Origin: Nitrospirota bacterium
GTDB taxonomy: Bacteria > Nitrospirota > Nitrospiria > Nitrospirales > NS-4
NCBI GenBank assembly: GCA_004298335.1
Contig: SCTG01000197.1
Span: 1-49,428 of the forward strand
Length of the DNA: 49,428 nucleotides
Direction of reading: 5' to 3'
Part shown: positions 18,813 to 27,912 of the stretch, one piece after another
Position numbering within the stretch: the first letter of the stretch is position 1
Layout: every line of letters starts with the position of its first letter
Notes under the pieces: generated by a model
The model's input: only the letters and a program-made list of their open reading frames with translations
What the model was told of the DNA's origin: nothing
Database searches by the model: none
Program-made: the position numbers and the translations under genes

Positions 18813-21628
18813 AGGAACCTCGCGTCACTCGGGTTGTTGGGAAGTGGGAGCGGCCAGCCGAGCAAGCACAAATGGTCGAACGCCCAAAAGTTGATCACAG
18901 GGACCGCCTCATTCTGTGCGCGCAGAAACTCAAGCGGCCAGGGACAGCCGCCGTTGAACCACGGGATCAGGTAGCGCACGCTCGATCGCGGCCAGGTTCC
19001 GTTGTCGATCGGAAACCGCATCGCCCATTTGGCCTTGTCGTGATCGCGCGAACCCGCCCCGAAGTCCAGACCCTCAATCTTGAGCCGATCGAACGGCGCC
19101 GTCGATGGATCGAGCAGCCGTGGGTCCGTGTGCAGGTAGTAGTTGAGCTGCCCGCCCAAGCCGTAAGGACCGTACTGGGAAGGAAAGTTGACGTCGAGCG
19201 GCAGCAGCAGCTCGAGCACGGCACTCGCATAAGTCGCCTTCACGTGGCTCTCGATCGCGGCGAGGTGATCGTGCAGGCGATCGCGCAGGAAGTCCGCGTC
19301 CGCATAGCCGTTGACGGCCGGATCGTCCGTCGCATGCAGAAACGTCGCCAATGGCCGTCCCAGCGCCACCACGGCGGCCGCCGCAGTGTCGTCGTCGTAA
19401 TAGGCCATCCCGTGGGTGTCGCTCGGCGAGCTGCCGGGGAAGTACCACCACACGAACTCGCCCGCCTGCAGATGGACGGGCACGCCCGCGGCGTCCATCA
19501 GCCCCGCGGTGTCCAGGAAGACGTCCTTCTGATAGTCGAGAACCTTCGAGAGAAACGCGCAATGGGTCGTGACGTTGCTGCCGAATCCGGTCGCCGTGGT
19601 GACCGCCGTTCCGTCGTGCAGGCGCGCCGCCCACACCTGCCCGTCTCCAGGGTCGTCCGGAGGGTTGAGTAGCTCCATGCTGTAGGCGAGCACGATCTCG
19701 CGCGATCGCGTCGCGCATTCCGCAAGCAGATCCGCGAGCCATTCCCGCGCGCCGCGGTTGATCGTGGGCGTCTGCGTAGGATCCACGATCCAGATGCCGT
19801 AGGTCCCTCCGGACAGGCTGCCCGACACCGTGAGGTCAACGTGGGTCGGAGTCTCTTTCCACGCGGTCAATGTGAAGTTGTACGCGCTGCCGATCGCGCG
19901 GTTCGTGATCGTCAGGACAGCGCCGGAGGACTCCGCCCACACGCCGGTCGAAGCGCCGTTGATGAATTGCGCGAAATGCTTGGCGATCGAGACGTCGTCA
20001 TCCGCCGGAAACACGGACTTGCCGAACGTCTGACCGGAAATGTCCACGAAGACGCCGTCCCCGGTCGCGTAGGTGGTCTGTGAGAAGTCGATGGTCGCGG
20101 CCGGAAAGACCGCGCCGTCTCTGACGCGCTGGTTCCACCAAAAGACGCCGACGTAGAGATTCATCGGCCCTTCGAAGCCAAGCCGATCGAAGGCCCACAT
20201 CATGCGTTGTGGAGAGACCTTGTAGGCGTGATCGGTGTCGTAGTCGACCGCCGGCGAAACCGTCGAGTACGTCGCCGGCGCATCCGGCACATCGCCAGGG
20301 ACCGCGGCCTCAAGGAAGTCGAAGTATGCGTAGTCGTTGCTCGAGGGCGAATCGTGGGCGCGGAGCGTGAGCGTCACGGTATGCGCGCCTGCCGCCACAG
20401 CGCTGCGCACTTGGCGTCGCGTGACGATCGGGACGTCCGTCGCGAGATAGCAGTTGAGCGACGTTTGGGTGTCGCCGTCAAGCCGGACTCCCCACTTCCC
20501 CCTATCCGTGTAGAGCGAGGTCCCAACGTAGAGATCGTGCGTCGCCTGCGCGTGGTACTCGATCGTGACCTTATCTCCCACGGTCGAGGCGCGCCGCGCG
20601 AAGCCCTTCCAGTACCACCCAGTCCCGCCCGGCTGGTTGGAGGCCTCCTCGACCCAGCTCGAGCCGGTGTACTGGCACCAGGCGTCACGCGAGCCGATCC
20701 GCACGCTGCCGGGCCCGGCGACTTTCAGCGCCGCGTTCGACCCGGACACGGACCAATTCGTGAAGGTCGCGACGAATTCGGTGTCCGCGTAGGGCGCCGC
20801 ATCCGCCAGCTCCGGAGCGAACGTCAACCACAGTTGCCGGATGCGCGTCTCGCCGTCGGTGAGCGGAATCCCGATGCCGTCGAGCGGAATCGTGTAGTGC
20901 CAGGTCGCGTCGGAGCTTCCGCCGGCGAGCTGCTCGGCCGACGGGGTCACAGTCAGCGTCGCGGTCTTGGACTGACAGTAGATCCGCAGCAGGTTGCCGT
21001 CGCGGCCGGGGCGTTTGGCACGAATGATCACGTCCGCGCCGGATTGCTCCGCTTCGATACCACTGTCATCCATGCCGGCGCCGTTGATCTGCGAAACGAG
21101 GGTCGCGGCGACGTCGGATGCGGTTTCGCCGCCGGCCGCGATCACGTCGAAGGCGTAATTGCGAAACCAGATGGTCACGCGGTCGTAGATGATCGCTGGG
21201 GAGGCGGCGACGGTGACTGTGGTCTGCGCCTTGGTGTAGGTTCCCGAGACCGGGGAGGCGCCCGCGTAGTCGAACAGCAGCACCGTGCCCGGATCCCCTG
21301 TCGTCGCTATGTAGCTGAGGTACGGCCAGGCGATCGTGGGAAACTTGATGGAGTCGAGCGGCTGCAGGCCTGCATAGTGCGCATCGAACTCCAGCGTGAT
21401 GCCGTCGAACAGATCGTCCGGCAGATACTTCATGCGCTGGTGTTCAAAAAAACAGTCCCGGTCCCACAGCATGAGGACGGCGAAATCTGCGGCGTCCCGG
21501 AACACGCCAGAGACTTTGAACGAACTGGCTGTCGTCGCGTGCAGCGCTGCCGCGGATCCGCGATCGTCGAAACCGCGCAGGTGCATCGTGCGGTTCGGCT
21601 GCAGCTTCTTCACACTTTCCGTTGACAT
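18809..21628 (-). CDS. Large tail protein with glycosidase-like C-terminus (939 aa)
   Basis: N-terminal half is a series of beta-rich modules (jelly-roll-like at about 130-260 and 290-430; an Ala/Thr-rich repeat GGxxLxITNRAxGSxYNFTLT near 570). From about 610 on, the pattern resembles a TIM-barrel glycoside-hydrolase-like domain: REIVLAYSMELLNPPDD, DVFLDTAGLM, VHLQAGEFVWWYF, SAVLELLLPLDVNF, with carboxylates near strand ends. Probably a baseplate or side fibre that binds and may degrade host surface glycans. Family call is by architecture only. Its start codon overlaps the promoter of the rightward cassette. Confidence 0.55.
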   Translation of the reverse strand: MSTESVKKLQPNRTMHLRGFDDRGSAAALHATTASSFKVSGVFRDAADFAVLMLWDRDCFFEHQRMKYLPDDLFDGITLEFDAHYAGLQPLDSIKFPTIAWPYLSYIATTGDPGTVLLFDYAGASPVSGTYTKAQTTVTVAASPAIIYDRVTIWFRNYAFDVIAAGGETASDVAATLVSQINGAGMDDSGIEAEQSGADVIIRAKRPGRDGNLLRIYCQSKTATLTVTPSAEQLAGGSSDATWHYTIPLDGIGIPLTDGETRIRQLWLTFAPELADAAPYADTEFVATFTNWSVSGSNAALKVAGPGSVRIGSRDAWCQYTGSSWVEEASNQPGGTGWYWKGFARRASTVGDKVTIEYHAQATHDLYVGTSLYTDRGKWGVRLDGDTQTSLNCYLATDVPIVTRRQVRSAVAAGAHTVTLTLRAHDSPSSNDYAYFDFLEAAVPGDVPDAPATYSTVSPAVDYDTDHAYKVSPQRMMWAFDRLGFEGPMNLYVGVFWWNQRVRDGAVFPAATIDFSQTTYATGDGVFVDISGQTFGKSVFPADDDVSIAKHFAQFINGASTGVWAESSGAVLTITNRAIGSAYNFTLTAWKETPTHVDLTVSGSLSGGTYGIWIVDPTQTPTINRGAREWLADLLAECATRSREIVLAYSMELLNPPDDPGDGQVWAARLHDGTAVTTATGFGSNVTTHCAFLSKVLDYQKDVFLDTAGLMDAAGVPVHLQAGEFVWWYFPGSSPSDTHGMAYYDDDTAAAAVVALGRPLATFLHATDDPAVNGYADADFLRDRLHDHLAAIESHVKATYASAVLELLLPLDVNFPSQYGPYGLGGQLNYYLHTDPRLLDPSTAPFDRLKIEGLDFGAGSRDHDKAKWAMRFPIDNGTWPRSSVRYLIPWFNGGCPWPLEFLRAQNEAVPVINFWAFDHLCLLGWPLPLPNNPSDARFL

Positions 21629-21650
21629 AAAACAGCAGGCATTTTAATAT
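21622..21650 (+). promoter_or_regulatory. Consensus promoter of the tail-module moron, leaderless start
   Basis: TTGACA, 17-bp spacer, TAATAT, with the ATG of the first gene only 6 nt beyond the -10. The transcript should start at or next to the A of ATG, so translation would be leaderless. Its -35 lies on the start codon of the opposing 939-aa gene. Confidence 0.8.
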
Positions 21651-21655
21651 TAGGT

Positions 21656-22015
21656 ATGACCGTCGAAGACCGCATCGCAGGCCTGGAATCGAATATTGGC
21701 CGGCTCGCCAAAGTCCAGGGCGAGATGATGGATTTGCTCGGGTTCACCATGGAAGGCGAGCGCCGTCTCGCTCAGCGCCAAGAGAAGACTGAAGAGCTGC
21801 TTGGCAACGTCGCGAAAAGCGTAGGTCAGGTTACCGCGATTCTCGATTCGCTGACCGACAATCTGAGCGACTTAAGCGAGACTGCCGAGACGGTGACCGA
21901 ACATGTGGGCAAGTTGAACGGCATCGTGGAATCAATCGGTGGCAAACTCGATGAAGTCACCGGAAAGCTTAATGCGCTGATCGACATTGTCGATGGCATC
22001 GTGCGCCGTGGCTAA
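21656..22015 (+). CDS. Coiled-coil protein, moron gene 1 (119 aa)
   Basis: Almost wholly coiled coil, with heptads through ESNIGRLAKVQGEMMDLLGF, QVTAILDSLTDNLSDLSETA, and HVGKLNGIVESIGGKLDEVT. No membrane span or motif. It is transcribed against the surrounding late operon from its own promoter and lacks a ribosome site, consistent with a leaderless mRNA expressed in the lysogen. Function unknown; oligomeric regulators and exclusion proteins are possibilities. Confidence 0.75.
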   Translation: MTVEDRIAGLESNIGRLAKVQGEMMDLLGFTMEGERRLAQRQEKTEELLGNVAKSVGQVTAILDSLTDNLSDLSETAETVTEHVGKLNGIVESIGGKLDEVTGKLNALIDIVDGIVRRG

Positions 22016-22313
22016 ACGTACGGGCAAAGTGGGTGGCAACCGTCCCTCATCTGCTGCCGAAGGTCTTATCCGGTCGATCGAACGAAAGCTGGAAGCGCTG
22101 AGGGAGGAGTATACAATTCCGTGTCCTCACTGCGGCCAGCCGATTCTCGCATCCATGTTTGCAAGTGCGGCCGCCAAGCGGTCCGCGTCAATGAGAAAGA
22201 CGCTCGGAGCCGGCAGCGGCCGGCCGGCCAAACTCACACCATGCCCGAAATGCGGTCAACAGTTTGGTGTTGCCGAGTTGCGCCGGCACAAGCCACACTG
22301 CAAAGGCCGGTAA
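22008..22313 (+). CDS. Two-zinc-knuckle protein, moron gene 2 (101 aa)
   Basis: GTG at 22008 overlaps the end of the coiled-coil gene; an ATG at 21987 is an alternative. Cys-Pro-His-Cys-Gly (about residue 40) and Cys-Pro-Lys-Cys-Gly ... His-x3-His-Cys (about 78-98) form two zinc-binding knuckles separated by a basic linker (KRSASMRKTLGAGSGRPAK) suited to nucleic acid. Its stop is 3 bp from the converging stop of the tail-tip gene. Likely DNA-binding; co-transcribed with the coiled-coil protein. Confidence 0.65.
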   Translation: MAKRTGKVGGNRPSSAAEGLIRSIERKLEALREEYTIPCPHCGQPILASMFASAAAKRSASMRKTLGAGSGRPAKLTPCPKCGQQFGVAELRRHKPHCKGR

Positions 22314-22316
22314 TCA

Positions 22317-25300
22317 TTACAGGTAAATCGACACCGTGAGGTCCGCGCCGGGGAACGTGGTTCCGGCGCCTGTGACGTCGAGGCGGATATTCGTTGCGGC
22401 CGTGATGTCGGCAGCGGCCGCAATTTCCGTGGGCGTTGCTTCGATGGAGGTCGTTCCATCAGCAATCGTGAGGGTGAGCCAATCGGTCGTCGTGAGCTTG
22501 ATCGTAACGGCCAGGTCGGCTCCCGTGGGCGCCTGCTTGACCTCGGCGCGCACCCCCGTCGCGCGGACCGTGCGGGCGAGCTGCGTCCGCGGCGCGAGGT
22601 CGCTGCCGATCGCGAGCGTGCCCCCTACGGTGAGCTGCAGCCCCAGGCTGCCCTGCCCTGCGCCGGGCCCGCCGATCAGGTAGATTTCGCGCCAGGGCGA
22701 GTTGTTGCGGTTCGCGACTTCTCCCAGGTCATTCGCGGTCAAACCGAGCACCATGTAGCCCTGGCCGGTCGCGTTCGCGACGTCCATGGCAACGTCGATC
22801 GAGTTGTTTACGTCCCAGGACTCCGCACCGGAGGTTCCCCGGCCGCGCGCCGCGACCGAGGACTCGATCACAATGCCGCGGGATGTTGAGTCTGGCGTAA
22901 CCGCGAAGTCCGCGTAGATCTTTGTGGCGTCGTTCGCTGTGACTATTGACGATGTCCCGCGTCCGGTTCCGAAGAGCCATCCGAAAATGCCGCCCTCCAA
23001 TGAATCGGCCGCCAAGCCGGCCGGATGGAAGATGTTGACGAACTTCGTATCCTCGATGTATCCGGCGCCCGCGGTGAACTTGGCTCGCATCACGACGATG
23101 TCGCCGGCTTTCAGCGAGTATGGATCCGGATCCCCGCCGCTATTCCAGAGGTGGGTTGGATCGCCGGCGGACAGGTTGATCGTGCCATCCGTCGTGTTGC
23201 CGCTCACGGGGAAGGTGGCGAATGGAACGAAGTCGCCCGAGCCGGAGATGGCCAGCACGCTGAGATCCCGGCCTGCCCATTCATCGGCCACGAACGATTC
23301 ACCGCCGGGTAGTGCGACCGTCACCGACGAGCTGGTGACCGCGGTGACCTTCGCCACCCACACGCCGGACATCAGCATCTTGTAGACCTCGAATTCCAGG
23401 TGGTCGTATTCGAGATCGGGGACGCCGAAGGTATCCTGCGGGAGGTCGGTGACGGTGACTGTCGAGGGCCCGGCGCCTTCCGCGAACACGGCGACGTCCT
23501 GGATCTGCACAAGCCGCGTGGGATCGATGCCGATGTAGACCCATCCGCGGCGTGCTTCGTTCTCCCAGACGATGCCGGAGACGGTCGCCGTGTTGGTGTT
23601 CGTTCCGGCCGGAATGGCGATGGTGACGAGCTGAGAGGGCGCGGTCTGGTAGGTCTCAAACCCTGTCAGGTTCTCGCCGCTGGTGATGGCGACATAGTAG
23701 GTGCGGCCGCCGGGGATCGAGCCGCCAGTCGATGCGGTGGTCCCTTGGAGCGGCACGTAGGGCGGGTTGCTTGCGAGCACCTTGTTCACGGGGTGCTTGC
23801 CGCGGAAGGTCAGGCGCGCGATCGTGGAGCCGTCCGCCGCGGCGTCATAGCTCTGCGCGATGCGGAAACCGAAATCGTCGCTGCCGCGCCACGCATCGCC
23901 CGAATTGCTGACGTCGCCGAAAGGAAGCCAGCTATACACCCCGCGCAGGTTCGGATTGCGATGCGGGCTCCTGTAACGCGGCGCGCCGGCTTGGCCGAAC
24001 GTGTCGAGGTACCAGTAGTCGTTATGCCAGGTCGCGGTGATCTTGAGCGTCGCGAAATCCGCGCTCGGCTCCATGTGGGTGACGCGGAACGGTTGCCGCA
24101 CCAGACCGAGGTGCTGCCAACTGAGTGCGACGATTTGGCCGGCGCGCAGGTGGATCGCTCGGAAGGTCGTCGTGAACGTGGCTTCGAGCGTGCCGCCGGT
24201 GTCGCCGATGGGCTCGTCGTAGATGTCGCGCCGCGGATTGCCGCGGAAGCCCTCGGCCTCCATGGTCGCGATGATGCGGCGGGCCTGGTCCCAGTTCATG
24301 ACGCCTTCGATGGCGATCGTCGTCGCCGTCGGCAGCCCGACGCGATCGATGTCCTCGGTTTCGGCGAGCGCGACGGAATCCGCGCTGTAGCGGTTGTCCT
24401 CGTTGAGGAATTGAAAACCGATCTGATTGGGTGTGTTGTTGCCCTGCTTGACCTCCAGCGAGCCCATGATGCCGGACTCGTCGAAATGGTACGCGAGATA
24501 GCCGTTGGCCGTGGTCCCGTTCGGCAGCATCGAGGCCACTGTGGCCGTATCGTTGCTGCCAGGGACAACGGCGGGCTGTTCCTTGGCGAGCGTATTGCGA
24601 TGCGAAAGCTGCAGCTTGCCGCCTGCTCCCCAATCCTGCGTCAGGATCATGCGGTTGGCGTTGCGGATGCCGCGGATCACGTCCGCCGCGGACTTGCGGG
24701 TCCGCAACACCATGCCACTCTTGAAGCGCGGGTGCGTTGCGTCCTGCAGGAACTGGTTCTTGTAGGGGATCGCTTCATCGCAGAACGCCGCGCTCGCGAT
24801 GAAGCTGTCGATGTCGATCTCTTCATCCTGCCAGCCGACGCGGCTCAGGATCGCGAGCAGGTGCCACGCCGGGTTTTCGCTGAACTCAAGGGTCGAGGTG
24901 GAGGAATCCGTGAAGACGCGGATCTTCGCGCCTTTCAAAATTACCTGGACCCGCGGCGCCGAGCCGGGTCCCGCGATCGCGCGGACGACGGCGATCGAAA
25001 GCACCGCGAAGGAGCCGTATGGATCACCCATGCCGGCGAACAGCGCGTCGGTGTTGGGCGCGCCGTCCCGATCGCCGCGATTCACGGTTTTCCAGAAGCC
25101 GATTTTCAGGGCTTCCTGGGTGTTGCTGACGCCCGGTGGCGTGGAGATCTCGGTGTCGTCGAAGGTGTGCGGGATTTCGACGTCATTGACGATTATGCGA
25201 ACGATGTCCGCGATTTCGCCCTCGGAAAGCAGTACTTCGCACTTCGTATAGTTTCCGTCTGCGACGACGTTGATCACCGGCGGGTCAATCGAAACGACGC

Positions 25301-26135
25301 CCAGGCACCATGGCACCAAGTCGTTATAGCGGGAGTCGTTGCCGGTGTTGACGATCTGCTCCCAGTCGCTGCGGAATCCGCGCGTGATGAGCGTGCCAAC
25401 GGGCACCCACTGGATTCCACCAAAGCGACCGGTGACCCGGCTCGCCGAGTCCTGCGAATACATGCCTCGCCGCTTGCAGTTGTCGTAGGTGTAATCGCAA
25501 GTCGGGAAGGGACCGTAATCGTAGCCCGTTCCGCTGTTCGCGTTGCCGCGCGCATTGCTGCCCGTCGCGTCCGGCGAGTATCCGCAGCGATAAAACTTCG
25601 AGGTCGGATCGTCCGCGCCCGCCTGGCGGTCCGCGGCGGTAGGAGGAAAGATCCACGGGCAGAGCTTCTGAATGCGGGTCGGTGGCAATTGCGCCGCCGA
25701 CATGTTCATCTTGGAGCGCGCCTGCAGCGTGAGGGTCGTTTCGTCGAAGCTCGGAGCGTCACAGGTGCCGACGAACTTAGTGTAGGAGTCGGTCGAGTAC
25801 TCGCCTGCGATCGCGTCGAAAAACACGAAAAACGCGACCAGCTTCGCGCCCTTGAAGCCGCGGGCCTTCTCGTGATTGGTCCAGACCCACTTGTCGGCGT
25901 CCGCGAGCTTCAAGGTGACGCTCGGCGCGAAGTCGATGCCCTGCTCGCCGAGGATCTGCTGCGCAGCGACATTGCCATTCAGGATTCTCGCCTCGTACGC
26001 ATGCCCGCCGTAGTTGACGCCGGTCTTGTGGCTGCACAAGCGCAGGACCTGGCCGCTCTTCCACGTCACGGTGACGAGCAACAGCGGCAAGGGCGCGAGT
26101 TCCGCGTCCTTGCGGTCCAAAATCGTGAAGGGCAT
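22317..26135 (-). CDS. Tail tip / hub protein with adhesin-like modules (1272 aa)
   Basis: The N-terminal 130 residues look like the tail-tip domain that follows the distal tail proteins (LLLVTVTWKSGQVLRLCSHK, YEARILNGNVAAQQILGEQG). Residues about 150-250 hold several cysteines (CPWIF, CGYSPD, CDYTYDNCKRRG), as in zinc-binding tail-tip proteins. The central part (about 290-760) is the hub, ending in VTHMEPSADFATLKITATWH; a fibronectin-like module at about 790-900 and a lectin-like sandwich at about 1070-1272 end the protein. It forms the central tail tip that contacts the host. Length and order (tape measure, distal proteins, tip) fit siphoviruses. Confidence 0.75.
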   Translation of the reverse strand: MPFTILDRKDAELAPLPLLLVTVTWKSGQVLRLCSHKTGVNYGGHAYEARILNGNVAAQQILGEQGIDFAPSVTLKLADADKWVWTNHEKARGFKGAKLVAFFVFFDAIAGEYSTDSYTKFVGTCDAPSFDETTLTLQARSKMNMSAAQLPPTRIQKLCPWIFPPTAADRQAGADDPTSKFYRCGYSPDATGSNARGNANSGTGYDYGPFPTCDYTYDNCKRRGMYSQDSASRVTGRFGGIQWVPVGTLITRGFRSDWEQIVNTGNDSRYNDLVPWCLGVVSIDPPVINVVADGNYTKCEVLLSEGEIADIVRIIVNDVEIPHTFDDTEISTPPGVSNTQEALKIGFWKTVNRGDRDGAPNTDALFAGMGDPYGSFAVLSIAVVRAIAGPGSAPRVQVILKGAKIRVFTDSSTSTLEFSENPAWHLLAILSRVGWQDEEIDIDSFIASAAFCDEAIPYKNQFLQDATHPRFKSGMVLRTRKSAADVIRGIRNANRMILTQDWGAGGKLQLSHRNTLAKEQPAVVPGSNDTATVASMLPNGTTANGYLAYHFDESGIMGSLEVKQGNNTPNQIGFQFLNEDNRYSADSVALAETEDIDRVGLPTATTIAIEGVMNWDQARRIIATMEAEGFRGNPRRDIYDEPIGDTGGTLEATFTTTFRAIHLRAGQIVALSWQHLGLVRQPFRVTHMEPSADFATLKITATWHNDYWYLDTFGQAGAPRYRSPHRNPNLRGVYSWLPFGDVSNSGDAWRGSDDFGFRIAQSYDAAADGSTIARLTFRGKHPVNKVLASNPPYVPLQGTTASTGGSIPGGRTYYVAITSGENLTGFETYQTAPSQLVTIAIPAGTNTNTATVSGIVWENEARRGWVYIGIDPTRLVQIQDVAVFAEGAGPSTVTVTDLPQDTFGVPDLEYDHLEFEVYKMLMSGVWVAKVTAVTSSSVTVALPGGESFVADEWAGRDLSVLAISGSGDFVPFATFPVSGNTTDGTINLSAGDPTHLWNSGGDPDPYSLKAGDIVVMRAKFTAGAGYIEDTKFVNIFHPAGLAADSLEGGIFGWLFGTGRGTSSIVTANDATKIYADFAVTPDSTSRGIVIESSVAARGRGTSGAESWDVNNSIDVAMDVANATGQGYMVLGLTANDLGEVANRNNSPWREIYLIGGPGAGQGSLGLQLTVGGTLAIGSDLAPRTQLARTVRATGVRAEVKQAPTGADLAVTIKLTTTDWLTLTIADGTTSIEATPTEIAAAADITAATNIRLDVTGAGTTFPGADLTVSIYL

Positions 26136-26142
26136 TGCGAGA

Positions 26143-26709
26143 CTACCTGCTTATCGCGATCCGCCGCCATCGGTGGGACGGCTGCGAGCAGTAATACAGT
26201 GCGTCCTCGGCCAATACCAACGCGTTGACGGACCGCTGTCCGCAATCCGTGCCAGGCTCCGGCGGCGCGCCGGAGGCGCGGAAGACGATGTCGATGTCGA
26301 TCGGGACGGGCTGGAAGTATCCGGCGACGTCGATGATCAGCTCGGTGGGGTGCGTAGCGTACACGGATACGGCGCCGCCGGCGCCAAGTGTTGCGATCGC
26401 GTGGTTCGAGCGGATTGCGCCGTCGAGTGAGTTCAGCAACGAAACCAGCGGCCGCTCGATACCCGCTGGCCATATGGTCAGGAAACCGAGCGGCTCCTTC
26501 GGCACCACGGTCACATTGATGGATGCCGCGGCAGCTGAGGACGGGATCCCGCATCGTCCGGCGAGCGCAATTGCGCGGACCTCTGAGGGTTTGAGCGGTC
26601 CGCCGGCGCCCGCTTCGCGCGTATCAATCACTCTGCAGGGCGTCACCGGGACGAATGCGGACGGGATTTGGCCTGGCGCGGCCAGTGCGAACAAAAACAT
26701 CGGAATCAT
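26143..26709 (-). CDS. Secreted 'VPVTPCRVxDTR'-domain protein in the tail module (188 aa)
   Basis: ATG at 26709 (TGATG overlap with the previous stop). A short signal peptide (MIPMFLFALAAPGQ) precedes FVPVTPCRVIDTREAG, RCGIPSSAAAASINVTVVP, LGFLTIWPAGIERPLVSLLN and ELIIDVAGYFQP, the hallmark blocks of a domain abundant in secreted acidobacterial proteins. A short extension (about 135-188) resembles fibre-tip sequence. Unexpected in a tail operon; probably captured from the host, perhaps as a surface-binding module. Confidence 0.75.
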   Translation of the reverse strand: MIPMFLFALAAPGQIPSAFVPVTPCRVIDTREAGAGGPLKPSEVRAIALAGRCGIPSSAAAASINVTVVPKEPLGFLTIWPAGIERPLVSLLNSLDGAIRSNHAIATLGAGGAVSVYATHPTELIIDVAGYFQPVPIDIDIVFRASGAPPEPGTDCGQRSVNALVLAEDALYYCSQPSHRWRRIAISR

Positions 26710-27551
26710 CAATAGACCTCCAAGAGTTGCGCATTCGTCGCGTGCTGATTGGGACCAAGCGTGCGGATCTCGATCGCGTCCTGGTCAAAACGCACCTTGC
26801 GCCGCAATCCAGCACGGCCTGGCGTGCGCACGTATGCCGCGGGTCCGGGCAGGGGAACGCACTGCGCGCCGAAGAGTTGGAGAGTCTGTCCGGACCAGGT
26901 CGAGAACCCGCCAATCAGCAGGCGGATGTAGCTATTGGTGGCGAGCGTCGTGGTGCACCAGATCCGCCGCCATGTGTCGGCCGGCAGATCCCAGATGCGG
27001 TTATCGAGGACGCTGAAGCCGGAATCGACGAAGCCCACGCTGAGCGTCTGCGCTGCCGGCGCTTTGACCCACACGGATCCGCAAATGACGAATCCCGCGG
27101 CGTCGCCATCCGGGATCACGGTAGCGACGAGATTCGCGTTGCTGCCTGAGCTGGCGACGGAGGTCGCCAGATTCCCGCCGAAGGGGTCCGTGACAGAGGC
27201 GCCGGGCGTTGTGCCGTTCTTTTCCCAGGACGAGTGGGTGAAATCCTCGCTGCGGGGGACGAGATTGCCGTAGGGGTCCATCAGCGCGAACGACTCGTAG
27301 CGGCCGCGCCGCGCCCGGAAGAACTCCACCAGCACATCCCGCTCAGCATCTGTGAGCGACGTATACGCGAAAGTCCACTTGCCGAGGGGATCGGTGGGGA
27401 GGCGATCAAGTCCCGCGCCACGCCAAGCCCATGCTGTCCGCTGGGCAACTGAGGAGTCGGTCTTCGCGGTCTCGTAGGCGTCGCCGAACGTCGATCCGCG
27501 CTCGACGATGAAGCCGTCGGCTGCGAGTTGCGGAAAGTAGATGGTGGGCAT
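26709..27551 (-). CDS. Minor tail protein with carbohydrate-binding-like module (280 aa)
   Basis: N-terminal 90 residues resemble a distal tail domain (TSLTDAERDVLVEFFRARRG, RYESFALMDPYGNLV). From about 95, a jelly roll of the carbohydrate-binding type follows (SEDFTHSSWEKNGTT, AAGFVICGSVWVKAPA, DTWRRIWCTTTLATNSYI). Such proteins decorate the tail tip. It is followed at TGATG by the secreted-domain gene and lies 5 bp after the minor tail gene. Confidence 0.65.
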   Translation of the reverse strand: MPTIYFPQLAADGFIVERGSTFGDAYETAKTDSSVAQRTAWAWRGAGLDRLPTDPLGKWTFAYTSLTDAERDVLVEFFRARRGRYESFALMDPYGNLVPRSEDFTHSSWEKNGTTPGASVTDPFGGNLATSVASSGSNANLVATVIPDGDAAGFVICGSVWVKAPAAQTLSVGFVDSGFSVLDNRIWDLPADTWRRIWCTTTLATNSYIRLLIGGFSTWSGQTLQLFGAQCVPLPGPAAYVRTPGRAGLRRKVRFDQDAIEIRTLGPNQHATNAQLLEVY

Positions 27552-27556
27552 GACGA

Positions 27557-27907
27557 CTACGGAACCTGCATCACCTTCAGCGACACTGAGTATCGCTCCG
27601 CCTTCGTCTCCGTCGCGATGAATTCATCACTCTCGAACGCACAATTCGAATACGTTACGGCGTCAATCGTGACGTCCCAGGTCGCGTCGAACGCTGCCTT
27701 CGTGGACCGCCAGAAATCGCGCAACGTCGCCACGTCATAGCCCGTGAGGTTGGAATGCGAAAGCACGAACCGCGCGCGCTCCCCGCGCTCGAGGCACCGT
27801 TGCTCGGAGCCATTGCGGAACCTGTAGACCGCGGCTACGAACTCGGCTGACCTGGTCAGGGGAGTCATCGTCACCTGGCCGCTCCGAAGCGCCGGGAAGC
27901 TGGCCAT
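27557..27907 (-). CDS. Minor/distal tail protein (116 aa)
   Basis: FPALRSGQVTMTPLTRSAEF, RFRNGSEQRC and TLRDFWRSTKAAFDATWDV follow the layout of small distal tail proteins found just after the tape-measure gene. They bridge the tube end and the tip. Starts 5 bp after the tape-measure stop. Confidence 0.65.
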   Translation of the reverse strand: MASFPALRSGQVTMTPLTRSAEFVAAVYRFRNGSEQRCLERGERARFVLSHSNLTGYDVATLRDFWRSTKAAFDATWDVTIDAVTYSNCAFESDEFIATETKAERYSVSLKVMQVP

Positions 27908-27912
27908 GATTA

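Noticed and set aside
20207..21625. A 472-codon rightward frame opposite the large tail protein
   Set aside because: Low-complexity Arg/Gly/Val composition and no ribosome site; antisense shadow.
23400..26228. A 942-codon rightward open frame opposite the tail-tip gene
   Set aside because: High GC makes long antisense frames common; its composition (Arg/Asp/Val-rich, no folds) is a shadow of the leftward tail-tip gene, which has clear domains.
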